This document shows positions 8,806 to 16,013 of a DNA stretch of 64,000 nt, piece after piece (the first letter of the stretch is position 1; every line of letters starts with the position of its first letter). Location of the stretch: assembly GCF_010894455.1 (NCBI RefSeq), contig NZ_JAAIXY010000008.1, positions 186,001 to 250,000 on the forward strand. The letters are read 5' to 3'. The notes beneath the pieces were generated by a model. It had not been told where the DNA came from. It saw only the letters and a list, made by a program, of their open reading frames with translations, and did no database searches. The position numbers and the translations under genes were made by a program. The stretch comes from Myxococcus eversor (GTDB lineage Bacteria > Myxococcota > Myxococcia > Myxococcales > Myxococcaceae).

Positions 8806-9810
8806 ATGACCGACATCGCCGTCCTCGTCAATCTGCGCGCACGCCGGGGCTCCGAGGGAGTCGGCGGCCTGGTTCAGCGCTTCCTCCCGAAGGCTCGCCT
8901 GGCGCTCACCCGCTCGCTGGAGGAGGCCCGTCACTGGATTTCCGAGCTGCGGCCCAACCCTCCCTCCCTCCTGCTGGCCGGCGGCGGTGACGGCACCATC
9001 ACCGGTCTGCTCAACGAGCTGCGCGCGGCGGGCGTGGCCCTCCCCGCCATCGGCGTGCTCCCCATGGGCACCGGCAACGCCTGGGCTCGAGTCACCGGCG
9101 CCCCCCGTCCCGCCGTGGCGCTCAAGCAGATCGCCGCCATGCGCGAGGTCCTGCCGCCCACGCGTCCCTTCTCCCTGGTGCGCGTGGAGGGCAAGGTGGC
9201 GCCCTTCGCCGGCACGGGCTGGGACGCGGAGATGATTCAGGACTTCAAGGATCAGCTCTCCGCCGCGGGTCCGCTGCGCAGCCAGCAGGCGGGCCTGCGC
9301 GGCTACCTCACCGCCATGTTCACCCGGACGGTGCCTCGGCACATGTTCGGCTCCGGCAACCCCCGGGTGTCCGTCTACAACGTGGGTGAGCCCGCCCTCA
9401 CCGTGGACGCTCGCGGCAACGTGATTCCGGTGCCCGGGGGTGAGACGGGCGCGCTTCTGTACGAAGGGCCCGCGGGCGTGGCCGGCGCCGCCACGACACC
9501 CGAGTGGGGCTTCGGCTTCAAGGCCTTCCCCTTCGCCCAGAGCGTGCCGCACCGGCTCTCCGTGCGCGTCTACAGCGCCGGCGTGGTCGAGGCCACGCGC
9601 AACATGTTCAAGCTGTGGCGCGGTGAGCACCCGCTGCCGCACATGCATGACTGGTTCGTCCAGCGCCTGCGCATGGACTTCGACCGCGACGTGCCCTTCC
9701 AGATGGGCGGCGACGTCATCGGCCTGCGGCGCTCGGTGGAGTTCGACCTGGCCGAGGAGAGCGTCCAGCTCGTCGACTGGCGCAAGCTGTCCCGCATGGT
9801 CGACGTGTAG
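8806..9810 (+). CDS. Diacylglycerol kinase/sphingosine kinase-like lipid kinase
   Basis: Protein of 334 residues with the DAGK catalytic domain at the N-terminus: the nucleotide-binding GGGDGTI at about residues 62-68, and the [13 protein letters not shown] motif at about 83-95 (family usual GTGND-A; here GTGNAWA). The C-terminal half follows the YegS/DgkB-like beta-sandwich pattern. It would phosphorylate diacylglycerol or a related lipid in membrane lipid recycling. The ATG at 8806 is preceded by AGGGAAAG; an in-frame ATG ten codons earlier lies inside the inverted repeat region and lacks a ribosome site. It is separate from the following NUDIX gene, which has its own promoter. Confidence 0.85.
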   Translation: MTDIAVLVNLRARRGSEGVGGLVQRFLPKARLALTRSLEEARHWISELRPNPPSLLLAGGGDGTITGLLNELRAAGVALPAIGVLPMGTGNAWARVTGAPRPAVALKQIAAMREVLPPTRPFSLVRVEGKVAPFAGTGWDAEMIQDFKDQLSAAGPLRSQQAGLRGYLTAMFTRTVPRHMFGSGNPRVSVYNVGEPALTVDARGNVIPVPGGETGALLYEGPAGVAGAATTPEWGFGFKAFPFAQSVPHRLSVRVYSAGVVEATRNMFKLWRGEHPLPHMHDWFVQRLRMDFDRDVPFQMGGDVIGLRRSVEFDLAEESVQLVDWRKLSRMVDV

Positions 9811-9825
9811 CGGGCAGCACCCTCG

Positions 9826-9863
9826 TTGACTCGGGTGTGCTCCGGACACTATGCCGGTGCGCC
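9826..9863 (+). promoter_or_regulatory. Promoter/operator of NUDIX regulator gene
   Basis: A -35 like TTGACT (9826-9831) is followed 18 bases later by TATGCC (9850-9855). Lying between and overlapping them is GACACTATG (9845-9853), identical to the right arm of the perfect palindrome upstream of the next operon. The left half, five bases away, keeps the GTGT core (9835-9838). Promoter and half-site are positioned almost exactly as at 10611-10639, so one regulator probably binds both. The predicted transcription start (about 9862) is nearly at the GTG start codon. Confidence 0.65.
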
Positions 9864-10553
9864 GTGAGCTACACCTACGAGTACCCGAGACCTTCGTTGA
9901 CGGTGGACTGCGTCGTCTTCGGCCTGGACGACGATGACCTGAAGGTGCTGCTCATCCAGCGCGGGGTGGAGCCCTTCGAGGGCCGCTGGGCGCTGCCGGG
10001 CGGCTTCGTGAAGATGGACGAGTCGCTCGAGGCCGCCGCGCGGCGCGAGCTGGAGGAGGAGTCCGGCCTGCGCCCCGGGCACCTGGAGCAGCTCTTCACT
10101 TTCGGAGAGCCCGACCGGGACCCTCGGGGCCGGGTCATCACCGTGGCGTACTTCGCGCTGGTGAAGCTCAGCGCCCACTCGCTGCGCGCCGCCACCGACG
10201 CCCGCGAGGCCGCGTGGTTCTCCGTCTGGGACACGCCCAAGCTGGCGTTCGACCACGCGGACATCCTCAACACCGCGCTCCAGCGCCTCAAGGGCAAGGT
10301 GCGCTACCAGCCCATCGGCTTCGAGCTGCTGCCGCCCAAGTTCACCCTCACCCAGCTCCAGCGCCTGTACGAAGTCGTGCTGGAGCGCGAGCTCGACAAG
10401 CGCAACTTCCGCAAGAAAATCCTGGCCATGGACCTGCTGGAGGAGCTGGACGAGGTGGAGCAGGACGTCTCCCATCGCGCCGCGCGCCTCTACCGGTTCG
10501 ACCACAAGAAGTACCGCCAGCTCGAGAAGGCCGGCTTCAACTTCGAACTCTGA
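9864..10553 (+). CDS. NUDIX-winged helix regulator (NrtR-type)
   Basis: Protein of 229 residues. The N-terminal Nudix domain begins [19 protein letters not shown] and has a complete Nudix box ([12 protein letters not shown] then [10 protein letters not shown], matching Gx5Ex7REUxEExGU), so ADP-ribose-type hydrolase activity is possible. The C-terminal ~80 residues ([20 protein letters not shown]..., [12 protein letters not shown]) form the winged-helix part of the NrtR family, which represses NAD-metabolism genes and senses ADP-ribose. The GTG at 9864 is chosen because the predicted transcript starts at about 9862 and relatives begin SYTYEYPRP. The ATG at 9837 would lie upstream of the -10. 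The transcript would then be essentially leaderless. It probably represses itself and the downstream phospho-signalling operon. Confidence 0.85.
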   Translation: MSYTYEYPRPSLTVDCVVFGLDDDDLKVLLIQRGVEPFEGRWALPGGFVKMDESLEAAARRELEEESGLRPGHLEQLFTFGEPDRDPRGRVITVAYFALVKLSAHSLRAATDAREAAWFSVWDTPKLAFDHADILNTALQRLKGKVRYQPIGFELLPPKFTLTQLQRLYEVVLERELDKRNFRKKILAMDLLEELDEVEQDVSHRAARLYRFDHKKYRQLEKAGFNFEL

Positions 10554-10610
10554 CCCCTCGCTGTCCACCAGCGCACGGAGGCCCTGTCCTCCCGGCCGCC
10601 CGTGATTGCG

Positions 10611-10639
10611 TTGACATAGTGTCTAAGGGACACTATGTT
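10611..10639 (+). promoter_or_regulatory. Sigma70-type promoter with perfect palindromic operator
   Basis: A perfect -35 TTGACA (10611-10616) and a -10 TATGTT (10634-10639) are separated by 17 bases. The spacer is filled by a perfect palindrome at 10615-10637: arms CATAGTGTC and GACACTATG around TAAGG. A protein bound here would block RNA polymerase. The same right arm occurs at the NUDIX gene promoter, which points to the NrtR-type protein as the regulator. It drives the PP2C-kinase-hydrolase-vWA operon. Confidence 0.8.
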
Positions 10640-10660
10640 GGTGTCGTAGATACACGAATC

Positions 10661-10762
10661 CGGAGCGAGGCTCCGCGGGACGTCGCCACCAGAGGAGAGG
10701 CGCGGCCCGTGGAGTCCCCCTTCCGGGGCGTGGGAGGCCGCCGCTCCCGGGGACCCCGGGAG
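10661..10762 (+). promoter_or_regulatory. Structured 5' leader of the phospho-signalling operon
   Basis: The predicted transcript (start about 10646) has a ~180-base leader before the PP2C start. It holds two perfect hairpins: 10661-10675 (CGGAGC, loop GAG, GCTCCG) and 10744-10762 (CTCCCGGG, loop GAC, CCCGGGAG). They could be attenuation or mRNA-stability elements, but no known riboswitch was recognised. Confidence 0.4.
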
Positions 10763-10825
10763 ACGAGGCGCGTCACCTTGCAGCACCTTCGCGTGCCGAG
10801 CCCGTTCGCGGGCCACGGGAGAGCC

Positions 10826-11629
10826 ATGTCCTCGCTGCCCTTCGATGTCGCCGCCGCCTCCGTGCAGGGCCGGGAGCACGCGAGGGCGGGGCGCAACAAC
10901 CAGGATGCCTGGTGCGTGCGGGCCAGCGAGCATGGGCTGGTGGCGGTGGTGGCGGATGGCTGTGGAAGCCAGCCGTGCAGTGAGCTGGGCGCGCAGCTCG
11001 GCGTGCGGCGGGTGGCGCAGGCGGCGTTGGTGCGATTGGCGGAAGACGGGCGTGTGGATGAAGCCGGGTTCCTTCCCGGGCTGCGAGAGGACGTGCTGTG
11101 TCTGCTGAGCGAGCTCCGGGGGGAGCTGGGCCGCGACACCTTGGGGGACTTCCTCTTCACGGTGGTGGGCGCGGTGCTGACGCCCTCTCACACGCTCGTC
11201 TTCTCCGCGGGGGATGGGGTGTGGTGCCTCAACGGCGAGGTGCATGTGCTGGGGCCCTTCGCGAACAACGCGCCGCCCTACCTCGCGTATGCCTTGTCGA
11301 GCGGAGCGCAGACGCCGCTCGTCGCGCAGGCCCTGGTGCCGACGCGGGACGTGCATGTGCTGATGCTCGGGACGGATGGCGTCTCCGACCTGGCGAAGCT
11401 CGCGGAGGCGCGCCTTCCGTCGAGTGACGAGCCGGTGGGCGCGCTGTCGCGGTTCTGGACGGAGGACCGCTACTTCGCGAACCCGGATGCGCTGCGCCGC
11501 AGGCTGGCGATGCTCAACCGCGAGCACGTGCGCGCCGACTTCGAGGCGCGGCGACTGGAGCGCACGCCGGGCCTGCTCGCGGACGACACGACGATGGTGG
11601 TGCTGCGTCGTCGCATGGGGAGGGCGTGA
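10826..11629 (+). CDS. PP2C-type serine/threonine phosphatase (TerY-P triad)
   Basis: Phosphatase of 267 residues. Metal-binding PP2C motifs are present: NNQDAW at about residue 27, VADGCGS at about 45, GTDGVSD in the second half and LADDTTMVV near the C-terminus. This is the PP2C_2 branch found with TerY-type vWA proteins and dedicated kinases. It should dephosphorylate Ser/Thr residues of partners phosphorylated by the next gene's kinase. The ATG at 10826 follows GGGAGA; the reading frame is open upstream into the NUDIX gene but the palindromic promoter lies between. The stop is four bases before the kinase start, so the two are translated together. Confidence 0.9.
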   Translation: MSSLPFDVAAASVQGREHARAGRNNQDAWCVRASEHGLVAVVADGCGSQPCSELGAQLGVRRVAQAALVRLAEDGRVDEAGFLPGLREDVLCLLSELRGELGRDTLGDFLFTVVGAVLTPSHTLVFSAGDGVWCLNGEVHVLGPFANNAPPYLAYALSSGAQTPLVAQALVPTRDVHVLMLGTDGVSDLAKLAEARLPSSDEPVGALSRFWTEDRYFANPDALRRRLAMLNREHVRADFEARRLERTPGLLADDTTMVVLRRRMGRA

Positions 11630-11633
11630 CGCC

Positions 11634-13508
11634 ATGGACCTCTGGCTCGAAGGCAAGAAGGTGCGGCTCAATCCCGCGAAGGCGCTGGGCAAGGGCGGCG
11701 AGGCGGATGTGTTCGACCTGGGGGATGGCCGCGCCCTCAAGGTGTTCAAGCCGCCCGAGCACCCGGACTACACGGGGCTCGCCAGCGAGCAATCCGCCGC
11801 TCGCGCCCGCCTGGACGAGCATCAGCGCAAGCTGCGCGCCTTTCCCACGGGCTTGCCAGGGCGAGTGGTGACGCCGCAGGCGCTGGCCACGGACAAGAAG
11901 GGACAGACGGTACTGGGCTACGCCATGCGCAAGCTGGACGGCGTGGAGTCCCTGCGGCGCTTCGGCGAGCCCTCGTTCCGCCGCGTCGGCGCCACGTCCG
12001 CGCGCGTGGTGGAGGTGTTGTGTGGGCTGCATCGGACGCTCGCCGGGGTGCATGCGTCGGGCGTGGTGGTGGGCGACTTCAACGACTTGAACGTGCTGGT
12101 GACGGGGCCGGCGGACGCGCACCTCATCGACGCGGACAGCTTCCAGTTTGGAGGCTTCCTGTGTTCGGTGTTCACCGAGCGCTTCCTCGACCCGGTGCGC
12201 CTGGGCGGTGCGACGAGCCTCGTTCCGACGAAGCCCGCCTCGGATGTGAGTGATTGGTATGGCTTCACCGTGGCCGCGATGCAGTCGCTCCTCTGCGTGG
12301 GGCCTCACGGCGGCGTACACCGGGCGAAGTCCCCGGCGGCACGGACGACTCCCGCGGGGCGATTGCTCCAGCGCATCACCGTCTTCCATCCAGATGTACA
12401 GTATCCGAAGCCCGCGCTCCCGCTGCGCACGCTGCCGGATGACGTGCTCCACCACCTGCACCGCGTCTTCGTGGAGGACCTGCGCGGTGTCTTCCCGCTG
12501 CCACTGCTGGAGGGCCTGCGCTTCTCCGCCTGCGCGTCGTGTGGCGTCGAACATGCGCGGAGCGCCTGTCCCACGTGCCAGCCCCACGCGGTGGCGGCGA
12601 GCACACCCGTCACCTCGGCTCGCGGTCAGGTGACGGCGACGCGCCTGTTCTCCACGCGCGGCGTCCTGGTGCACGCGAGCGTGGAGGAGGGCGTCCCCCG
12701 CTGGCTGTACCACGCGGACGGAGCCTATCGACGCGAGGACGGACGCGTGGCGCTGCGCGGACCCCTGGACCCCTCCTTGCGCTGGTCGCTGCAAGGGGAC
12801 GCGACGCTGGTGGGGCGCGACGGGGTGGTGGCGGTGCTCGTCCCGGAGCGCCAGCCCGAGCGACTGAGCGTGGATTCCCCCGAGGGACGCCCGGCCTTCG
12901 CCTCCAATGCGAGACATCGCTACTGGGCGGTCGGCGGTGGATTGTGGCGGGACGGCGCGCAGGGTCCGGAGCGCATCGGTGACGTGCTGGAGGGGCAGAC
13001 GCGCTTGTTCGTGGGGCCCCGCTTCGGCCTGGGCTTCCATCGCGCGGGTGGACTGCGGGACGCGTTCATCTTCGATGCGGAGCGTCTGGGATTGCGAGAC
13101 GGACTCGTGTTGCCGTGGCCCTCGGGACAGCTCGTGGACGCGGACTGTGTCTTCGACGGGGCGCTGGCGCGGTTGTTCCTCGCGGAGGAGACGGCGGGGC
13201 GCACCCGGCACCACTGCGTGGTGGTGGGCTCGGACGGAGTGGTGCGCGCGAGCGATGTGGCCGAGGCGGGGGATGGCTCGTGGCTGGGCGGCGCGTTCCG
13301 GAGCGGACGGTGCGCGGTGGGGGAGGCGCTGTTCCGCGCGACGGACGTGGGCCTCACCCGCGTGGAGCTGCGCGGCGGCCGGCTGGAGGCCGTGCGCGAG
13401 TTTCCGGATGCCGAGCCCTTCGTGGACTCGGGTTGTCAGCTCCTGCTGACTCGGCAGGGGTTGTTGGTGGTGGGCAGACAGGACCTCACCACGCTGCGGA
13501 TGGCGTGA
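11634..13508 (+). CDS. Zinc-ribbon Ser/Thr protein kinase (TerY-P triad)
   Basis: Protein of 624 residues. The N-terminal kinase domain has the Gly loop LGKGGEADVF (about 18-27), the ATP-binding Lys in ALKVFK (about 37), the catalytic loop VVVGDFNDLNVLV (about 143-155) and the metal Asp in LIDADSFQFG (about 163). This is the divergent HRD-less 'GDxNxxN/DxDSF' kinase type that accompanies PP2C and TerY proteins. Next comes a zinc ribbon (CASCG at about 300, CPTC at about 312). The final ~300 residues are repetitive beta-rich sequence, possibly a propeller sensing domain. The ATG at 11634 has GGGGAGGG upstream inside the end of the PP2C gene. Confidence 0.9.
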   Translation: MDLWLEGKKVRLNPAKALGKGGEADVFDLGDGRALKVFKPPEHPDYTGLASEQSAARARLDEHQRKLRAFPTGLPGRVVTPQALATDKKGQTVLGYAMRKLDGVESLRRFGEPSFRRVGATSARVVEVLCGLHRTLAGVHASGVVVGDFNDLNVLVTGPADAHLIDADSFQFGGFLCSVFTERFLDPVRLGGATSLVPTKPASDVSDWYGFTVAAMQSLLCVGPHGGVHRAKSPAARTTPAGRLLQRITVFHPDVQYPKPALPLRTLPDDVLHHLHRVFVEDLRGVFPLPLLEGLRFSACASCGVEHARSACPTCQPHAVAASTPVTSARGQVTATRLFSTRGVLVHASVEEGVPRWLYHADGAYRREDGRVALRGPLDPSLRWSLQGDATLVGRDGVVAVLVPERQPERLSVDSPEGRPAFASNARHRYWAVGGGLWRDGAQGPERIGDVLEGQTRLFVGPRFGLGFHRAGGLRDAFIFDAERLGLRDGLVLPWPSGQLVDADCVFDGALARLFLAEETAGRTRHHCVVVGSDGVVRASDVAEAGDGSWLGGAFRSGRCAVGEALFRATDVGLTRVELRGGRLEAVREFPDAEPFVDSGCQLLLTRQGLLVVGRQDLTTLRMA

Positions 13509-13539
13509 GCGATTGAATTCTTCACATGGGGGTAGCGCG

Positions 13540-14604
13540 ATGAAGAAGCACTTGAAGGAACTTCCGATGCCTGGCTTCTACCGGGCGGACCACGCGGGCC
13601 AGTACAGCTATGGCCCCGACGCGGGAAGGCTCCAACTGGAGGCGGGCGCGTGGCGGGGCGCGCATGGACTCACTTCGGCGGCGGCGGATGGGTTCAACCT
13701 GCACCTGTTGCTCATCGACGTGCAGAAGGACTTCTGCTTCCCGGAGGGCTCGCTCTACGTCGCCGGACGCAGCGGACGCGGCGCGGTGGACGACAGCCGG
13801 CGAATCGCCGAGTTCATCTACAAGAACCTGGGCACGCTGACGAACGTCACGGCGACGCTGGACACCCACTTCGCGTACCAGATTTTCTTCCCGTCCTTCT
13901 GGGTGGACCAGGATGACAAGCCGCTCACGCCGTACCGCGAGGTGACTCGCGAGCACATCGAACGCGGGCAGGCCCGGCCCAACCCCGCGATGGCGAAGTG
14001 GCTGTGCGGCGGCAACTACCCCTGGCTGCTCAAGCAGGTGAAGTACTACTGCGAGGAATTGGAACGCGCGGGGAAGTACACGCTGTACCTGTGGCCGCCG
14101 CACTGCCTCCTGGGCGGCGACGGACACGCGCTGGCCGGCGTGGTGCAAGAGGCGCGGCTGTTCCACTCGTACGCGCGCGGCATGCAGTCCTGGGCGGAGG
14201 TGAAGGGCGGCAACCCGTTGACGGAGAACTACTCCGTGCTGCGGCCGGAGGTGATGAGCCGGCATGACGGCCAGCCGCTGGCACAGCGCAACACCCAGTT
14301 CCTCAAGACGCTGTTGACGGCGGACGCGGTGGTGATTGGCGGACAGGCCGCGAGCCACTGCGTGAAGAGCTCCATCGACGACCTGCTCGGAGAAATCGTC
14401 GCGCAGGACGCGGCGTTGGCTCGCAAGGTGTATCTGTTGACGGACTGCATGTCCGCGGTGACGGTGCCCGACGGCAAGGGCGGTTTCGCGGCGGACTTCA
14501 CCCCGCAGGCGGATGCGGCGCTGAAGCGCTTCGCCGACGCGGGCATGCACCTGGTGAAGTCCACGGACCCGCTGACGAGCTGGCCGGACCTGCGCATCGG
14601 CTGA
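13540..14604 (+). CDS. Nicotinamidase/isochorismatase-like cysteine hydrolase
   Basis: Protein of 354 residues, much longer than the ~210 of typical nicotinamidases. The catalytic Asp is in LLIDVQKDFCFPEGSL (about residue 64). Metal-site residues LDTH (about 115) and WPPHC (about 187-191, cf. WPDHC of PncA) are present; the third His of DxHxxxH is Gln here (DTHFAYQ). The cis-peptide/nucleophile motif GQAASHCVKSS sits at about 277. It probably hydrolyses an amide, possibly nicotinamide, linking the operon to NAD recycling, but the His-to-Gln change and two insertions leave the substrate open. The ATG at 13540 follows GGGGGTAG; it is the third gene of the operon. Confidence 0.8.
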   Translation: MKKHLKELPMPGFYRADHAGQYSYGPDAGRLQLEAGAWRGAHGLTSAAADGFNLHLLLIDVQKDFCFPEGSLYVAGRSGRGAVDDSRRIAEFIYKNLGTLTNVTATLDTHFAYQIFFPSFWVDQDDKPLTPYREVTREHIERGQARPNPAMAKWLCGGNYPWLLKQVKYYCEELERAGKYTLYLWPPHCLLGGDGHALAGVVQEARLFHSYARGMQSWAEVKGGNPLTENYSVLRPEVMSRHDGQPLAQRNTQFLKTLLTADAVVIGGQAASHCVKSSIDDLLGEIVAQDAALARKVYLLTDCMSAVTVPDGKGGFAADFTPQADAALKRFADAGMHLVKSTDPLTSWPDLRIG

Positions 14605-14610
14605 GAGTAG

Positions 14611-14654
14611 TCCCTTCGTCACGAATCTGATGCTCCGACCTTGCTCCGAAGGGA
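14611..14654 (+). other. Intercistronic inverted repeat
   Basis: Arms TCCCTTCG (14611-14618) and CGAAGGGA (14647-14654) flank 28 bases in the gap between the hydrolase and vWA genes. This is a possible RNA-processing or partial-termination element that would set vWA expression apart from the upstream genes. The loop is long, so confidence is low. Confidence 0.3.
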
Positions 14655-14705
14655 ACGAGGCGGGCGGAGCCATGCCCTCGGACCGAGGGAGAAAGTGAGC
14701 TGGAC

Positions 14706-15518
14706 ATGAGCAGTACGAGCAAGTCGACGTGGGCCCACCCGACGGCGGTGACGAAGCTCTTCGAGGACGCGCACGCGGAAGGAGTGCTGAGCCCCGCGGG
14801 GTTGCAGGCGCTGTCCGTGGTGGACCTGGGAGCGCAAATCCAGGCGGGGCTCGGCGTGCGCGTGGAGGACGTGCAGGCCAGCGAGGTGGTGCTGGTGACG
14901 GTGATGCCGGACGACTCGGGGAGCATCTCCTCGGGCGGGCACACGAAGACGGTGTGCGACGGGCACAACCTGGTGCTCGACTCGCTGTTGGCGAGCAAGC
15001 AGAAGGACGGCGTCCTCTTCCACACGCGCTACCTGAATGGCCATGTCCTCAATCCCTACCGGCCGCTGGAGGACGTGGTCCGGATGCACTCGAAGAACTA
15101 CAGCGCGGACCAGGGCACGCCGCTGTACGACCAGGCGGTGGTGCTGTTAGGCACGGTGCTGGCGAAGTCCCAGGAGTTCAGCGGCAACGGCGTGCCGGTG
15201 CGCACGGTGACGCTGCTGATTACCGACGGCGCGGACATGCACTCCAGCCGCGCCCGGGCGAAGGACGTGGCGGCGGTGGTGAATGATTTGCGCCGCGCGG
15301 AGAACCACATCGTCGCGGCGATGGGCATCGACGACGGGAGCACGGACTTCCGGCGCGTGTTCCTGGAGATGGGCATCGAGGACAAATGGATTCTGACGCC
15401 CGGCCAGACAGCGCAGGAGATTCGCGCGGCCTTCCAGGTGTTCAGCCAGTCCGCGGTGCGAGTGAGTCAGGGGGCCGCGAGCTTCAGCCGCACGGCCCTG
15501 GGGGGCTTCGGACGGTGA
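14706..15518 (+). CDS. TerY-like vWA-domain protein
   Basis: Protein of 270 residues with a von Willebrand A domain. The MIDAS motif is complete: DDSGSIS (DxSxS) at about residues 77-83, the Thr in DQGTPLYD at about 142, and the Asp in LLITDGADM at about 175. TerY-type vWA proteins bind a divalent metal and act as scaffolds or substrates of the partner kinase and PP2C phosphatase. It is the last gene of the operon, 100 bases after the hydrolase. It ends four bases from a convergent gene. Confidence 0.85.
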   Translation: MSSTSKSTWAHPTAVTKLFEDAHAEGVLSPAGLQALSVVDLGAQIQAGLGVRVEDVQASEVVLVTVMPDDSGSISSGGHTKTVCDGHNLVLDSLLASKQKDGVLFHTRYLNGHVLNPYRPLEDVVRMHSKNYSADQGTPLYDQAVVLLGTVLAKSQEFSGNGVPVRTVTLLITDGADMHSSRARAKDVAAVVNDLRRAENHIVAAMGIDDGSTDFRRVFLEMGIEDKWILTPGQTAQEIRAAFQVFSQSAVRVSQGAASFSRTALGGFGR

Positions 15519-15522
15519 GGCG

Positions 15523-15945
15523 TCAGGCCTCCTCTTCTTCCTCTACTTCTTCATCTTCTTCGATGTACTTGAAGACGAACCGTGACGTGTCGGTCAGGGC
15601 TTCGAGCACGGTGAAGCCCGGCCCAGCATCCATGACTCCTACAGCGTTCGTGTCGAGGTAGATTTCAATGTACCGGGCGCGCTCCAGGTCCTCGACGAGC
15701 CTCCAGCGGATGCCGCTCGGGGGAAGCCTGTCGCCTTCGCGGTAGCAGGGGACCTCGAAGGAGACGGGGGTGGAGAGCCGTGCCGGGTCGCCTCGGAAGA
15801 TGCGGGCGATGCGTCCTTCCACCACGGCCTCGCCCGGGGTGTGGGGCGGGAGCGTGACGCGGGTTACCTCGAGCTGGACGTGAAGCTTCGCGTGTCGGGC
15901 GGCGCCGGCATCGCGACGGGCATAATCAGAAGGAAGGAGGGCCAT
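15523..15945 (-). CDS. Hypothetical acidic-tail protein
   Basis: Protein of 140 residues, convergent with the vWA gene. No known family recognised. The middle (GEAVVEGRIARIFRGDPARL) resembles a small beta-barrel, and the last 12 residues are nearly all Glu/Asp. A C-terminal acidic tail suggests a cytoplasmic protein. The ATG at 15945 is chosen over an in-frame TTG two codons upstream; AGGGTAGG lies at a suitable distance. Confidence 0.65.
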   Translation of the reverse strand: MALLPSDYARRDAGAARHAKLHVQLEVTRVTLPPHTPGEAVVEGRIARIFRGDPARLSTPVSFEVPCYREGDRLPPSGIRWRLVEDLERARYIEIYLDTNAVGVMDAGPGFTVLEALTDTSRFVFKYIEEDEEVEEEEEA

Positions 15946-16013
15946 GTCCAAAGCCTACCCTGACGAGGCCCGGAGAGGGATTCCTCCCCGGGCCTGATGA
16001 TTCCCTTCGTGGC

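Noticed and set aside
7672-9849. 725-codon frame on the minus strand
   Set aside because: Antisense to the SDR and lipid kinase genes, Gly/Ala/His-rich with no domain; shadow.
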